DNA from: Chitinophaga cymbidii
Lineage (GTDB): Bacteria > Bacteroidota > Bacteroidia > Chitinophagales > Chitinophagaceae
Reading direction: 5' to 3'
NCBI RefSeq assembly: GCF_007992715.1
Contig: NZ_BKAU01000002.1
Coordinates: forward strand, 248,001 to 312,000
Length of the DNA: 64,000 nucleotides
Both the position numbers and the translations under genes were made by a program. Below are positions 43,420-51,075 of the stretch, one piece after another; position 1 is the stretch's first letter, and each line of letters opens with the position of its first letter. The notes under the pieces were generated by a model that did no database searches, was not told the origin of the DNA, and saw nothing but the letters and a program-made list of their open reading frames with translations.

Positions 43420-43456
43420 TAAACACTATGGCTTACAATTTGCCGTTACATGCCGG

Positions 43457-44257
43457 ATGCAAAAGATCATACTGCTGCTGGTGGCATATTGTGCGCCCCT
43501 GATCGTCACGGGGCAACCATCCGGTGAGATATTTACCGGCAAGGAGGAAACGCATGTCTACGCCATCGGCAACAGGCGCATGACACTGAAAACCACCCGC
43601 TACGGCCAGAGCAGGGATGTTGTGATGCTCAGTCTTCATAGCAACGAAACCACTTCCATCTCCGCGGCGCGCAGCGTACTGGAAAGGAGCGGGGGCATCC
43701 TCATCTCCCTGGAGAACAACGGGGAGCGGTTCGTGACCTTTTCCCGGAGAGGCCGGTCTTATACATTCGATCCCAACCGGATATTTACGAAAACAGGCGT
43801 CAGGGCTACATTGCGGCAGCACAGCCGCCACCATGCGCGGGAGGCGGTCAGGAGTGTGGAGGGGCTGGCGCGCTTCCTGCTGCGGAAGATCCCTGCCACG
43901 GCGGTCCTCATCGCCCTTCACAATAATGATGATGGCGGCTGGTCGCTCGACTCCTACAAAGCCGGGAAAGACGCCGCCGGCATACATCAGCCCGAAGGGC
44001 AAGACCCCGATGATTTTTTCCTGGTCACCGACCGGCAACTTTTCCAGGCACTCCGCGCCGCCGGCTACAACGTGGTTTTGCAGCATAACAGGAGAGCGCA
44101 TGACGATGGCTCTCTGAGCATTTATTATGGAAGAAAGCAGAAGGCTTATGTGAATGTGGAAGCGGAAACAGGCAAAATCAACGAGCAGGCCGCGATGATC
44201 GACGCGGTGGTGCGTATTGTAAACGGTAAATCTAAATTCAGAAACCCTGCAAAATGA
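43457..44257 (+). CDS. Exported protein resembling an M14-type zinc peptidase/amidase core
   Basis: 266 aa. Signal peptide about 1-20. VMLSLHSNETTSISAARSVLERSGGILISLENNGERFVTF at about 55-95 matches the H-x-x-E zinc motif and following helix of M14-like metallopeptidases (His60, Glu63). FDPNRIFT near 104 fits the FxPNRxF-type segment of that family. ALHNNDDGGWSL near 152 would supply the third zinc ligand, and YVNVEAETG near 240 could hold the catalytic Glu. It is shorter than most M14 enzymes. Assignment by motif only; possibly a peptidoglycan amidase or peptide deglycosylation-type enzyme. Confidence 0.55.
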   Translation: MQKIILLLVAYCAPLIVTGQPSGEIFTGKEETHVYAIGNRRMTLKTTRYGQSRDVVMLSLHSNETTSISAARSVLERSGGILISLENNGERFVTFSRRGRSYTFDPNRIFTKTGVRATLRQHSRHHAREAVRSVEGLARFLLRKIPATAVLIALHNNDDGGWSLDSYKAGKDAAGIHQPEGQDPDDFFLVTDRQLFQALRAAGYNVVLQHNRRAHDDGSLSIYYGRKQKAYVNVEAETGKINEQAAMIDAVVRIVNGKSKFRNPAK

Positions 44258-44277
44258 TATCTACCCCCGCGTATGGT

Positions 44278-45294
44278 TCAAATGTTAGCAGGCGCTTGAT
44301 TTCTTAACGGCGCCTGTTGATCCTTTTCCCCAACCCGGATGATCACATTACCGGTTTTTTGCCCGGTTTCCACATACCTGTACGCCTCCACGATCTGATC
44401 CAGGGAATACTGTCTGTCAATAACAGGTTTGAATTGATGATCCTTCGCCAGTTGCCCGAGGAACTGCACATCTTCTTTCCTGATGCTGGGAATGGGAAAC
44501 AACACCTTTTTTCCGCCAAACAACGGCGTGATCAGCGCGAGGAAAACATTGGCCGAGTTTTTTCCCAGCTCGGTGGATATGTAGATGCCTTTTTTGTTTA
44601 ACAGCGGCTTGCATTGCCGGAAAGAGCTTTTGCCGACGGCATCGAATATGAAATCGAACCGCTGGCTGATCTTCGTAAAATCATCCTCCATATAACTGAT
44701 CACAACATCAGCGCCGAGTGACCGTACAAGGTCCATGTTCTTTGTATTGCAGACGGCGGTAACCTTGGCCCCGAAATATTTAAGCAGTTGCACGGCAGCG
44801 GAACCGATGGCACCGGTAGCGCCGTACACCAGCACATGCTGCGGGCCGGAGATCTTTGCGGCGCGGATATTACCCAATGCGTAGTGCGCGCCTTCCGTCA
44901 GGGGAGCAGCTTCCTCATAGGTGAGATGCTCCGGTATCGTTGCAACGGCGCCGGTTTCCGCGATGGTGATGTACTCCGCATGCGCCCCGAATTTTTCATC
45001 GTTATACCCGAACACCCTGTCGCCAATCTGAAAGGAGGTAACATCGCTGCCGATGGCTTCCACCTGTCCGGCGAATTCGCAGCCGAGTGTGTGGAACCGG
45101 GGCCTGAGCAGGCCGCTCCAGAACCGCGATACGAAATATACAGCGCTCCTGAACCCGCAGTCCGTCCGGTTTACGGTGGTGGCGTGTATCTTTATCAGTA
45201 TTTCGTTGGCGGCCGGTACAGGTTTATCTGTTTCTCCGACCGTTATTACTTCCGGTGGCCCGTAACGGGTGTAGATCGCTGCTTTCATGTTCAT
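44278..45294 (-). CDS. Zinc-independent medium-chain dehydrogenase/quinone oxidoreductase
   Basis: 338 aa from the ATG at 45294, which overlaps the stop of the S41 peptidase gene (ATGA). MDR features: MKAAIYTRYGPPEVITVGETDKPVP, GYNDEKFGAHAEYITI, the nucleotide motif VLVYGATGAIGSAAVQLLKYFGAKVTAV near 150 and the C-terminal QIVEAYRYVETGQKTGNVIIRV. The zinc-lobe cysteines of true alcohol dehydrogenases are missing, so it should be a NADPH-dependent quinone/enoyl reductase-type enzyme. Cytoplasmic. Confidence 0.9.
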   Translation of the reverse strand: MNMKAAIYTRYGPPEVITVGETDKPVPAANEILIKIHATTVNRTDCGFRSAVYFVSRFWSGLLRPRFHTLGCEFAGQVEAIGSDVTSFQIGDRVFGYNDEKFGAHAEYITIAETGAVATIPEHLTYEEAAPLTEGAHYALGNIRAAKISGPQHVLVYGATGAIGSAAVQLLKYFGAKVTAVCNTKNMDLVRSLGADVVISYMEDDFTKISQRFDFIFDAVGKSSFRQCKPLLNKKGIYISTELGKNSANVFLALITPLFGGKKVLFPIPSIRKEDVQFLGQLAKDHQFKPVIDRQYSLDQIVEAYRYVETGQKTGNVIIRVGEKDQQAPLRNQAPANI

Positions 45295-46283
45295 GGTTTT
45301 TTTAACCATTCCAGGGCGGCATTCACTTTGGCGTCCCGGTGGAGGTCTTTGAAATTATCGCCTTCCGTCATTTCAACATCCGGAAGAACGGCATCATCAT
45401 ATACATGTCCGTTGCGGTCCGCCAGAAAATGAGCGGCCAAAGCCAGGTAATGTCCGTGGAGTTTGAATTCCGCATTCAGGGTAGTGCGGCCATAGGTTTT
45501 CTCGCCAATGAATAATGTGTTATTCCTTCCTTTGAAAGCAATCGCCAGCATTTCACCGGCGCTGGCAGTGATCTGGCTGATCAGCACCACTACTTTAATA
45601 TTTTTGCCGGCCTTGCAACCATTTTTGACCGAGGCTGCAATGCGGTTACCCAGGTGAAGCCTGCCTTTTTCCACAAACCATTTGTCCTGCATCGCGCCAT
45701 TCCCATCGCAGCTGCGTACTACTGCTCCTGAACCTAACAGCTGGTTCACACCGGTAAATAACGGGTAAATGCTTCCTCCTTCATTCAGGCGGAGATCTAT
45801 CACAATGCCTTTTAAATTTTTTGGGTCCAGTTCACACAGGCGGTCCTGGTACTGCTGGCAGGTCTGTTTGTCGTGCTTCGAAGTGCCCGGCAGCAAAAGG
45901 TAGCCGTAGCCCGGTTCGAGGAGCTGCGCTTTTACTTCCACGGGTCCATGCCGGAAGGCGTCTTTCAAAGCCGGCCGCACGGTAAACGCAACGGTGTCCT
46001 GCATGCCGATTCTTTTTCCTCCGAAATAAAGCGCGCCGTGATGGTCGCCAAGGGTTTTGAATAGCTGCCGGACGCGCTGCAGGAAGTCGTCTGTTGACCG
46101 GATGGAGTCCGTGTTTGCTTCCAGCGTGTTCCAGTCCGCTTTGCTTGTGTAAAGAGAATACTGCCGGGCTTTTGCATATATCTCTTTAAGAAGCGGCCCG
46201 AGGGTTGTTGTTGCATGCTGTCCGTATGAACGGAATGAAAGGGATAGCAATAGCAATAGAATAAATAGAATAGATCTCGGCAT
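45291..46283 (-). CDS. Exported S41-family (C-terminal processing-type) peptidase
   Basis: 330 aa from ATG 46283. Signal peptide LFILLLLLSLSFRSYGQ. Tail-specific protease fold: YGYLLLPGTSKHDKQTC, KGIVIDLRLNEGGSIYPLF near 165-185, VVVLISQITASAGEMLAIAFKGRNNTLFIGEKTYGRTTLN near 240-280, where the Ser of ASAGE is the nucleophile and a Lys further on is its partner. There is no PDZ domain between signal and protease core. It overlaps the oxidoreductase gene by 4 bp. Confidence 0.88.
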   Translation of the reverse strand: MPRSILFILLLLLSLSFRSYGQHATTTLGPLLKEIYAKARQYSLYTSKADWNTLEANTDSIRSTDDFLQRVRQLFKTLGDHHGALYFGGKRIGMQDTVAFTVRPALKDAFRHGPVEVKAQLLEPGYGYLLLPGTSKHDKQTCQQYQDRLCELDPKNLKGIVIDLRLNEGGSIYPLFTGVNQLLGSGAVVRSCDGNGAMQDKWFVEKGRLHLGNRIAASVKNGCKAGKNIKVVVLISQITASAGEMLAIAFKGRNNTLFIGEKTYGRTTLNAEFKLHGHYLALAAHFLADRNGHVYDDAVLPDVEMTEGDNFKDLHRDAKVNAALEWLKKP

Positions 46284-46369
46284 GTTTTGAATTTGCTCAC
46301 AGTGATCAGTGGGCAATATACGGGTATTTTGCCATGCGTTTTATCTTTCCATGTTATGTTTATGTGCGG

Positions 46370-46726
46370 CTATTTTTTCTGGGTGGTGTCGGCGGGTGTG
46401 GTGCTTGCGCTGTCTGTCCGCTGGATGTTTGTGCTGTCTGTTTTCCCGGTCAGGATGCTGTCTGCCCGCGCGGCGGAGATTTTAACGGGAGGGGAGGCGC
46501 GTTCTTCGAAGTTGGACAGCATGCCGATCTTTTCCATATGGCGGCGGTCTTTTTTGCTGAACAGCTGCTGGGGGTTCTTTTGCCGCCGCAATCCGTCTTC
46601 AAAGCGGTGCTCGGCGCCCAGCCGGGGCGGTTGGTATACTCCCCGCTGGAAGATATTACGGGAACAACTGCAGTACAGGAGCAGCAGGCCCAGTGATATG
46701 GTTACTAGTTGGGGGGATGCGCGCAT
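46370..46726 (-). CDS. Small lipoprotein with Ser/Thr/Asp-rich tail
   Basis: 118 aa. Signal peptide with lipobox LLYCSC at about residue 18. The mature part is basic (QRGVYQPPRLGAEHRFEDGLRRQKNPQQLFSKKDRRHMEK) and ends in a disordered TDSTNIQRTDSASTTPADTTQKK. No known domain. The short open frame and lipobox support a real gene. It is transcribed away from the HhH gene. Confidence 0.62.
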   Translation of the reverse strand: MRASPQLVTISLGLLLLYCSCSRNIFQRGVYQPPRLGAEHRFEDGLRRQKNPQQLFSKKDRRHMEKIGMLSNFEERASPPVKISAARADSILTGKTDSTNIQRTDSASTTPADTTQKK

Positions 46727-46788
46727 GCGTTAATGTTTAAAATGACTCCGATCTTTTAACGTCATCGCCCGGGGAATATTGCCATAAA

Positions 46789-46807
46789 ATCGGTAATTTT
46801 AACCGAT
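46789..46807 (+). promoter_or_regulatory. Inverted repeat next to the start of the zinc-ribbon/HhH gene
   Basis: ATCGGT-N7-ACCGAT ends directly before the ATG at 46808. In the message it would be a 6-bp hairpin over the ribosome site; on DNA it could be an operator. Confidence 0.4.
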
Positions 46808-47101
46808 ATGGTAGCAACAGAAAAAAGTTTACGAACATGTGAAAACGGGCATCAGTATTATAAAAGCAGTGATTGTCCCACTTGCCCCGTTTGCGAGAAC
46901 GAACGCAAGCCCGGAGAAGGTTTTCTTTCCATTTTGTCCGCTCCCGCCAGGAGGGCGCTGGAGCATGAGGGTATTACAACAGTGGAGCAACTCGCCAAAC
47001 GTTCGGAAAAAGAGATCATGAAACTACACGGAATGGGGCCGGCATCCCTGCCGAAGCTGCGGGCGGCATTATCAGAAGAAGGGCTGTCCTTCAAGGCATG
47101 A
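46808..47101 (+). CDS. Zinc-ribbon plus RNA polymerase alpha-CTD-like helix-hairpin-helix protein
   Basis: 97 aa. N-terminal zinc ribbon: two CxxC-type pairs within CENGHQYYKSSDCPTCPVC at about 11-29. C-terminal half is an alpha-CTD-like double HhH: LSAPARRALEHEGITTVEQLAKRSEKEIMKLHGMGPASLPKLRAALSEEGL (about 41-93), similar to the DNA-binding part of RpoA. Such small proteins may act as nucleic-acid-binding regulators. The role is unknown. It converges with the TlpA-like gene. Confidence 0.82.
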   Translation: MVATEKSLRTCENGHQYYKSSDCPTCPVCENERKPGEGFLSILSAPARRALEHEGITTVEQLAKRSEKEIMKLHGMGPASLPKLRAALSEEGLSFKA

Positions 47102-47107
47102 TCTTCG

Positions 47108-47905
47108 TTATATTTTCAATAACTTTTTTATTTCATCCGCCAGCTGCGCTATCCTGTTTTCGCCATATCCTGTAGAAACGTACCGGATAACGCCTTCCTG
47201 ATCGATCAGGAAGTTTTTTGGAATGCCAGAGATGCCATACTTGTTCCATACTTTTTTATCCGGGTCCAGCGCCACATTAAAATCGATCCCTTTCTTTTTC
47301 AGGTCAGCCATCGCCTTCGCCACCAGTTCCCTGTTTTCGCCGCGGGAAACGGGAAGAAAAACAAATGCTTCATCTTTGAACGGCTCGAGGATGGCGGAGG
47401 GGATTTCATGGAATTCCATGATGCAGGGCGCGCACCAGGTAGCCCAGAAGTTGAGGAGCACCACTTTGCCTTTCAGATCGGAGAGCTTTACCTTTTTCCC
47501 GTCCAGCATTTCCACGGTGAAGTCGGCTGCCCGGTCGTTCGTTTTGAGAACGTAATCTTCGCCGCTTTTCTTCATGGCGGACTCCGGCGGCAGGGCTATC
47601 CATTTGCCGGACTGACTGTCTTTCTTTTTCTTTTCTTCTTCCGTCAAGAGCGAGATCAACATAATAAACCGCCTGTCATCTCCCACCTTATCGCCCAGTT
47701 TCTCTTTCAATTCCTGCATCTTTTCTTCTGATACGCCTTTTTCCATGGCTTTGATATAGCCGGTTTTGGCGTACTGGTTGACCTCGTTCATCGAAACAAT
47801 GGAATCATTTACGATGATGACGTACGCGGGCTTTTTGATGGTGGTTTCCTGGGCGTGTGCGCAACAGGCGGCAAGCAGGAAAACGATAACAAGGATTCTT
47901 TTCAT
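47108..47905 (-). CDS. Exported TlpA/redoxin-family thiol-disulfide oxidoreductase
   Basis: 265 aa. Signal peptide about 1-18. An N-terminal region of about 100 residues (a DUF4369-like extension) precedes the thioredoxin fold beginning at AADFTVEMLDGKKVKLSDLKGKVVLLNFWATWCAPCIMEFHEIP; the WCAPC pair is at about 155-159. The cis-Pro loop is in YGISGIPKNFLIDQEGVIRYV. In Bacteroidota such proteins reduce periplasmic disulfides. Single gene. Confidence 0.92.
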   Translation of the reverse strand: MKRILVIVFLLAACCAHAQETTIKKPAYVIIVNDSIVSMNEVNQYAKTGYIKAMEKGVSEEKMQELKEKLGDKVGDDRRFIMLISLLTEEEKKKKDSQSGKWIALPPESAMKKSGEDYVLKTNDRAADFTVEMLDGKKVKLSDLKGKVVLLNFWATWCAPCIMEFHEIPSAILEPFKDEAFVFLPVSRGENRELVAKAMADLKKKGIDFNVALDPDKKVWNKYGISGIPKNFLIDQEGVIRYVSTGYGENRIAQLADEIKKLLKI

Positions 47906-48089
47906 ATTAACAGTTCTGGTTTACGAATATATCGTAATTATACGGATTGTTCGTAAATGTATTGTTTCGCCATATGTAAATAGCTTATTGATGGCGATTT
48001 AAGCAAACGGTTCTTTGATGGCATAACCTTTGCATCACCGTTGTTGAAATGAAAAGAAGAGTGATTTTTGTTAATATTAAAATATCGAT

Positions 48090-48968
48090 ATGAGAGCGCT
48101 TTTTTTGTCGTCAGCTTCGCTGGCGCTGGTTATGTTGGGCTCGGGTTGCGTCAGTAACAAGAAGTTTGCGCAGCTGCAGTCCGGTTATTCTGACCTTCAG
48201 AACCAGTACAAGGTGCTGGACGGGAAGTATCAGACATCCCAGCGTGAGCTTTCCGGAGCCAACACGAGGGTGCAGAGCCTGGAAGAACAGATAGCATCCC
48301 AGCGTACGGGGCTTGCTGCTTTGCAGGCTGCGCTGGACAAATGTCTTAATTCCACCAGCCAGGGCAATGTGAATATTTCCAAACTGGTGGACGAGATCAA
48401 TGCGTCTAACCGGTATATTCAGCACCTGGTGAATACGAAGAACAAGAGCGATTCGCTCAATCTTGTGCTCACCAACAATCTTACCCGTTCTTTGAGCAGG
48501 GAAGAGATGCGGGATGTGGATGTGCAGGTGCTGAAAGGCGTGGTGTACATTTCACTGTCGGATAACATGCTGTATAAATCCGGTAGTTACGAGATCTCCC
48601 CGACTGCGGGTGAAACGCTCAGCAAGATCGCGAAGATCATTAAGGATTACAGGGATTATGATGTGCTGATCGAGGGTAATACGGACAATGTTCCCATTTC
48701 CAAGCAGAACATCCGGAACAACTGGGACCTGAGTGCGCTGAGAGCGTCTTCCGTGGTGCAATCGCTGCAGAACGACTATGGTGTGGACCCGAAGCGCCTG
48801 ACCGCAGGGGGCCGGGGCGAGTATAACCCTGTTGCTTCCAATGCTACGGATGACGGTAAATCAAAGAACAGGCGTACGCAGATCATCATTACGCCGAAGC
48901 TGGACCAGTTCATGGAGCTGATCGAGAAGGCGCCGGAGCCTACGGATAGTACGGCGGCGGTGCAGTAA
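48090..48968 (+). CDS. OmpA-family peptidoglycan-associated lipoprotein with coiled-coil linker
   Basis: 292 aa. Lipobox MLGSGC at about residue 20. A heptad-rich coiled coil spans about 26-80 (YSDLQNQYKVLDGKYQTSQRELSGANTRVQSLEEQIAS). The OmpA_C domain spans about 160-275: TLSKIAKIIKDYRDYDVLIEGNTDNVPI, NWDLSALRASSVVQSL, KRLTAGGRGEYNPVASNATDDGKSKNRRTQIII. The Asp and Arg that bind meso-diaminopimelate in peptidoglycan are present. It tethers the outer membrane to the wall. A strong terminator follows. Confidence 0.93.
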   Translation: MRALFLSSASLALVMLGSGCVSNKKFAQLQSGYSDLQNQYKVLDGKYQTSQRELSGANTRVQSLEEQIASQRTGLAALQAALDKCLNSTSQGNVNISKLVDEINASNRYIQHLVNTKNKSDSLNLVLTNNLTRSLSREEMRDVDVQVLKGVVYISLSDNMLYKSGSYEISPTAGETLSKIAKIIKDYRDYDVLIEGNTDNVPISKQNIRNNWDLSALRASSVVQSLQNDYGVDPKRLTAGGRGEYNPVASNATDDGKSKNRRTQIIITPKLDQFMELIEKAPEPTDSTAAVQ

Positions 48969-48986
48969 GGATTTTTAAATTTTGGG

Positions 48987-49019
48987 ATGCCCGGGGTTTT
49001 GCGCTCCGGGCATTTTTTT
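48987..49019 (+). terminator. Rho-independent terminator after the OmpA-family gene
   Basis: 8-bp stem ATGCCCGG/CCGGGCAT with an 11-nt loop followed by six or more T. It lies 18 bp after the stop codon. Confidence 0.92.
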
Positions 49020-49203
49020 ATGGTCTTGTGCTAATGATAGACGTGCTGTTTGCCGATTAACTCTATGGGTTAGTGGATTTCTATTTTTATCGGAATTTCA
49101 ATCGATTTGTAATTAAAACGACTAATTTTTAATTGTTTAATTGATCGTTTTTTAAGTTTTACTGTAAAACGTTGAATATTTTTTAAAATTGATTTTTACT
49201 TTG

Positions 49204-49211
49204 TAGGTTTG
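49204..49211 (+). promoter_or_regulatory. -7 box of the tRNA-like RNA gene
   Basis: TAGGTTTG matches TAnnTTTG exactly, 18 nt before the RNA's acceptor stem. No well-spaced -33 TTG was found (the nearest is 12 nt upstream), so the promoter is likely but not certain. Confidence 0.45.
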
Positions 49212-49229
49212 CATCACTGTTTTAAATAC

Positions 49230-49371
49230 TGTGGGGTGATGGAACTGGCAGACATGCCCTCTCGTCTCGGGGGTGAGGATCACGGGATAAACCAGGGCAT
49301 AATGAGCTAACCATTTACTTTTTTGTGCTTTGGCTAACTGCCTCGTGCAGGTTCGACTCCTGCCCCTACAG
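49230..49371 (+). ncRNA. tRNA-like RNA with leucine-type D arm, odd anticodon loop and a giant variable region
   Basis: About 142 nt. Acceptor TGTGGGG (49230-49236) pairs with CCCTACA (49364-49370); discriminator G. A Leu-type D arm ATG-GAACTGGCAGA-CAT follows (49239-49255). The next stem CCCTC/GGGGG (49257-49261, 49269-49273) encloses TCGTCTC, whose central triplet is GTC with C instead of T before it. The perfect T arm GCAGG-TTCGACT-CCTGC is at 49347-49363. Between stem and T arm lie about 73 nt instead of the normal 5-20. Alternative pairing TGCCCT (49255-49260) with AGGGCA (49294-49299) is also perfect. The gene has its own -7 box and terminator. It could be a degenerate tRNA-Leu or a new structured RNA. 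Confidence 0.6.
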
Positions 49372-49375
49372 CTTT

Positions 49376-49405
49376 AACCCGGAAGCGGATGTTTCCGGGT
49401 TTTTT
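49376..49405 (+). terminator. Rho-independent terminator of the tRNA-like gene
   Basis: 9-bp stem AACCCGGAA/TTCCGGGTT with an 8-nt loop and a run of T. It begins 5 nt after the RNA's discriminator base. Confidence 0.92.
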
Positions 49406-49412
49406 AATTTCC

Positions 49413-50189
49413 TCAACCCTCCATCAACTCAATCCACACCGGCGCATGATCGCTCGTCTTCTCCCATCCGCGCACATGCCGGTCAACCCCCGCGGCCAGC
49501 AGGCGTTTCTCCAGGTTGGGGCTTAACAAAAAATGATCGATCCGCAACCCCGCATTCCGCCCATATGCATTGCGGAAGTAATCCCAGAACGTGTAGATCG
49601 TTTCATCCGGATAAAGCTTCCGTATCGCGTCCGTCCATCCCTGTGCCATGAGGTCTTTGAATGCCGCGCGTGTTTCGGGGCGGAACAGTGCGTCGTCCAC
49701 CCAGCGCTCCGGCTTGTATACATCCTGCTCTGTAGGCATCACGTTATAGTCCCCCGTAAGCACTACAGGTGTATCTTGTGCCAGCAGTTCTTTTGCATGC
49801 GTCTGCAGGCGCTTGAACCAGCCCAGCTTGTAATCGAACTTAGGGCCCGGTGCAGGGTTGCCGTTTGGAAGATAGAGGCAGCCTATCCGTATGCCGTTCA
49901 CATTCGCTTCGATGTAACGGCTATGTATATCTTCCGGGTCACCGGGCAGCACGCGGCAAACCTCTTCGGGAGGAGCGTTACGCGCCAGGATGGCAACGCC
50001 GTTCCAGCTTTTTTGTCCGTGCCAGATAGCGTGATAACCCGCATCCTGTATCGCTTGTTCCGGGAATTTCTCTTGCGGGGCTTTCAGTTCCTGCAGGCAC
50101 ACCACATCGGGCGCTGTTTCATTCAGCCAGCGAAGCAGCACGGGCAGCCGCCCGTTTACGCCGTTGACGTTATAAGTGGCTATTTTCAT
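49413..50189 (-). CDS. xth: Exodeoxyribonuclease III
   Basis: 258 aa. EEP fold: MKIATYNVNGVNGRLPVLLRWL, VVCLQELKAPQEKFP (metal-binding Glu near 37), GVAILARN, VVLTGDYNVMP near 150 (Asp/Asn pair), FWDYFRNAYGRNAGLRIDHFLLS near 215 and the final TSDHAPVWIEL with the catalytic His. It acts on abasic sites and 3' ends in base-excision repair. Length is standard. Convergent with the tRNA-like gene. Confidence 0.95.
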   Translation of the reverse strand: MKIATYNVNGVNGRLPVLLRWLNETAPDVVCLQELKAPQEKFPEQAIQDAGYHAIWHGQKSWNGVAILARNAPPEEVCRVLPGDPEDIHSRYIEANVNGIRIGCLYLPNGNPAPGPKFDYKLGWFKRLQTHAKELLAQDTPVVLTGDYNVMPTEQDVYKPERWVDDALFRPETRAAFKDLMAQGWTDAIRKLYPDETIYTFWDYFRNAYGRNAGLRIDHFLLSPNLEKRLLAAGVDRHVRGWEKTSDHAPVWIELMEG

Positions 50190-50224
50190 ACGTACAAGTT
50201 ACGAAACCACATTAAATTTGATAC

Positions 50225-51040
50225 ATGTTGAACCGCTGCAAAAAGATCTGTCTGCTATGGCTGCCTGTTTTGGCTTTGTCCTGCCAGACTGCCTACAGAT
50301 TGCCGCTGCCGCCGCGGGCATCCGGCGCTATGGGCGGTACGGCATTTTATAAGCAGGTGGACAGCATGCAATGGAACACCCGTGAGCCGCTGGCGCTTCA
50401 TGAAATACTCTCGGGCAACATACCGGCCTTCCTCCACAAATTCGTGCCGGTAAAAACTTCCATCACCGGTAGCGACGGGAAAAAGATCACAGCGATCTAC
50501 TACGTTGCACCGGATTATCTTTCCATCGGCAGCGGTGAAGACTTTGCCAGGGTACCCCTTACGCCCATGACGGCGCAAAGGATTGCGGACAGCCTGCATT
50601 GCTTCCTGCCTACGCGCAAAATGGTGAACGATATCTACCTGCAATCAAAAGTAAAGCTGGAGCCGATGCCTTTGTACGCCCATCGCGATAGCGCCATCAT
50701 CTTCTGGCATCATCACCTGATCATCGAAGGGCAGCGTAAAGGAAGAAAAGGACTGATCGCCGGGATCAAAAAAGATGTGGTGATCTCCGGCAAGATCTCC
50801 CGTGACCCGAAGCCCAGCCGTGTAGCCATCTACGGCTGGCATAAAATGGACGGAAAGCCTATCCAGCCTTTATATACCGGGCATGTGAACTGGTATGTGG
50901 ATTACAGCCACGGCATCCGGCTGATATACCGCAAGATCAGGGTCGACGGCCGGTGGATGGATTACACGGAAGTATTGCAACATCCTGTTTACAAGACATT
51001 GTTGTGCGACGAGGATAATTGCGACTTTTTTACGTATTAA
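50225..51040 (+). CDS. Lipoprotein of unknown function (DUF4886-unlike, no motif)
   Basis: 271 aa. Signal peptide with lipobox LALSC at about residue 20. Mature protein: IPAFLHKFVPVKTSITGSDGKKITAIYYVAPDYLSIGSGEDFARVPLTPMTAQRIADSL near 65-125 and KPSRVAIYGWHKMDGKPIQPLYTGHVNWYVDYSHGIRLIYRKIRVDGRWMDYTEVL near 195-255. The conserved-looking HVNWYVDYSHGIRLI segment suggests an enzyme-like centre, but no family is recognised. It is 36 bp before the Gfo/Idh gene. Confidence 0.72.
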   Translation: MLNRCKKICLLWLPVLALSCQTAYRLPLPPRASGAMGGTAFYKQVDSMQWNTREPLALHEILSGNIPAFLHKFVPVKTSITGSDGKKITAIYYVAPDYLSIGSGEDFARVPLTPMTAQRIADSLHCFLPTRKMVNDIYLQSKVKLEPMPLYAHRDSAIIFWHHHLIIEGQRKGRKGLIAGIKKDVVISGKISRDPKPSRVAIYGWHKMDGKPIQPLYTGHVNWYVDYSHGIRLIYRKIRVDGRWMDYTEVLQHPVYKTLLCDEDNCDFFTY

Positions 51041-51075
51041 ATTTTATATTTTTATCTGCATATACCCTACCCGTT

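Noticed and set aside
48024..48032. Possible promoter TAACCTTTG before the OmpA-family gene
   Set aside because: The -7 box has one extra spacer base and no TTG at the right distance, so it was not listed as a feature.
49325..49651. 108-codon frame crossing the tRNA-like RNA and exonuclease III
   Set aside because: It runs through the T arm and terminator and opposes the xth gene, so it is not coding.
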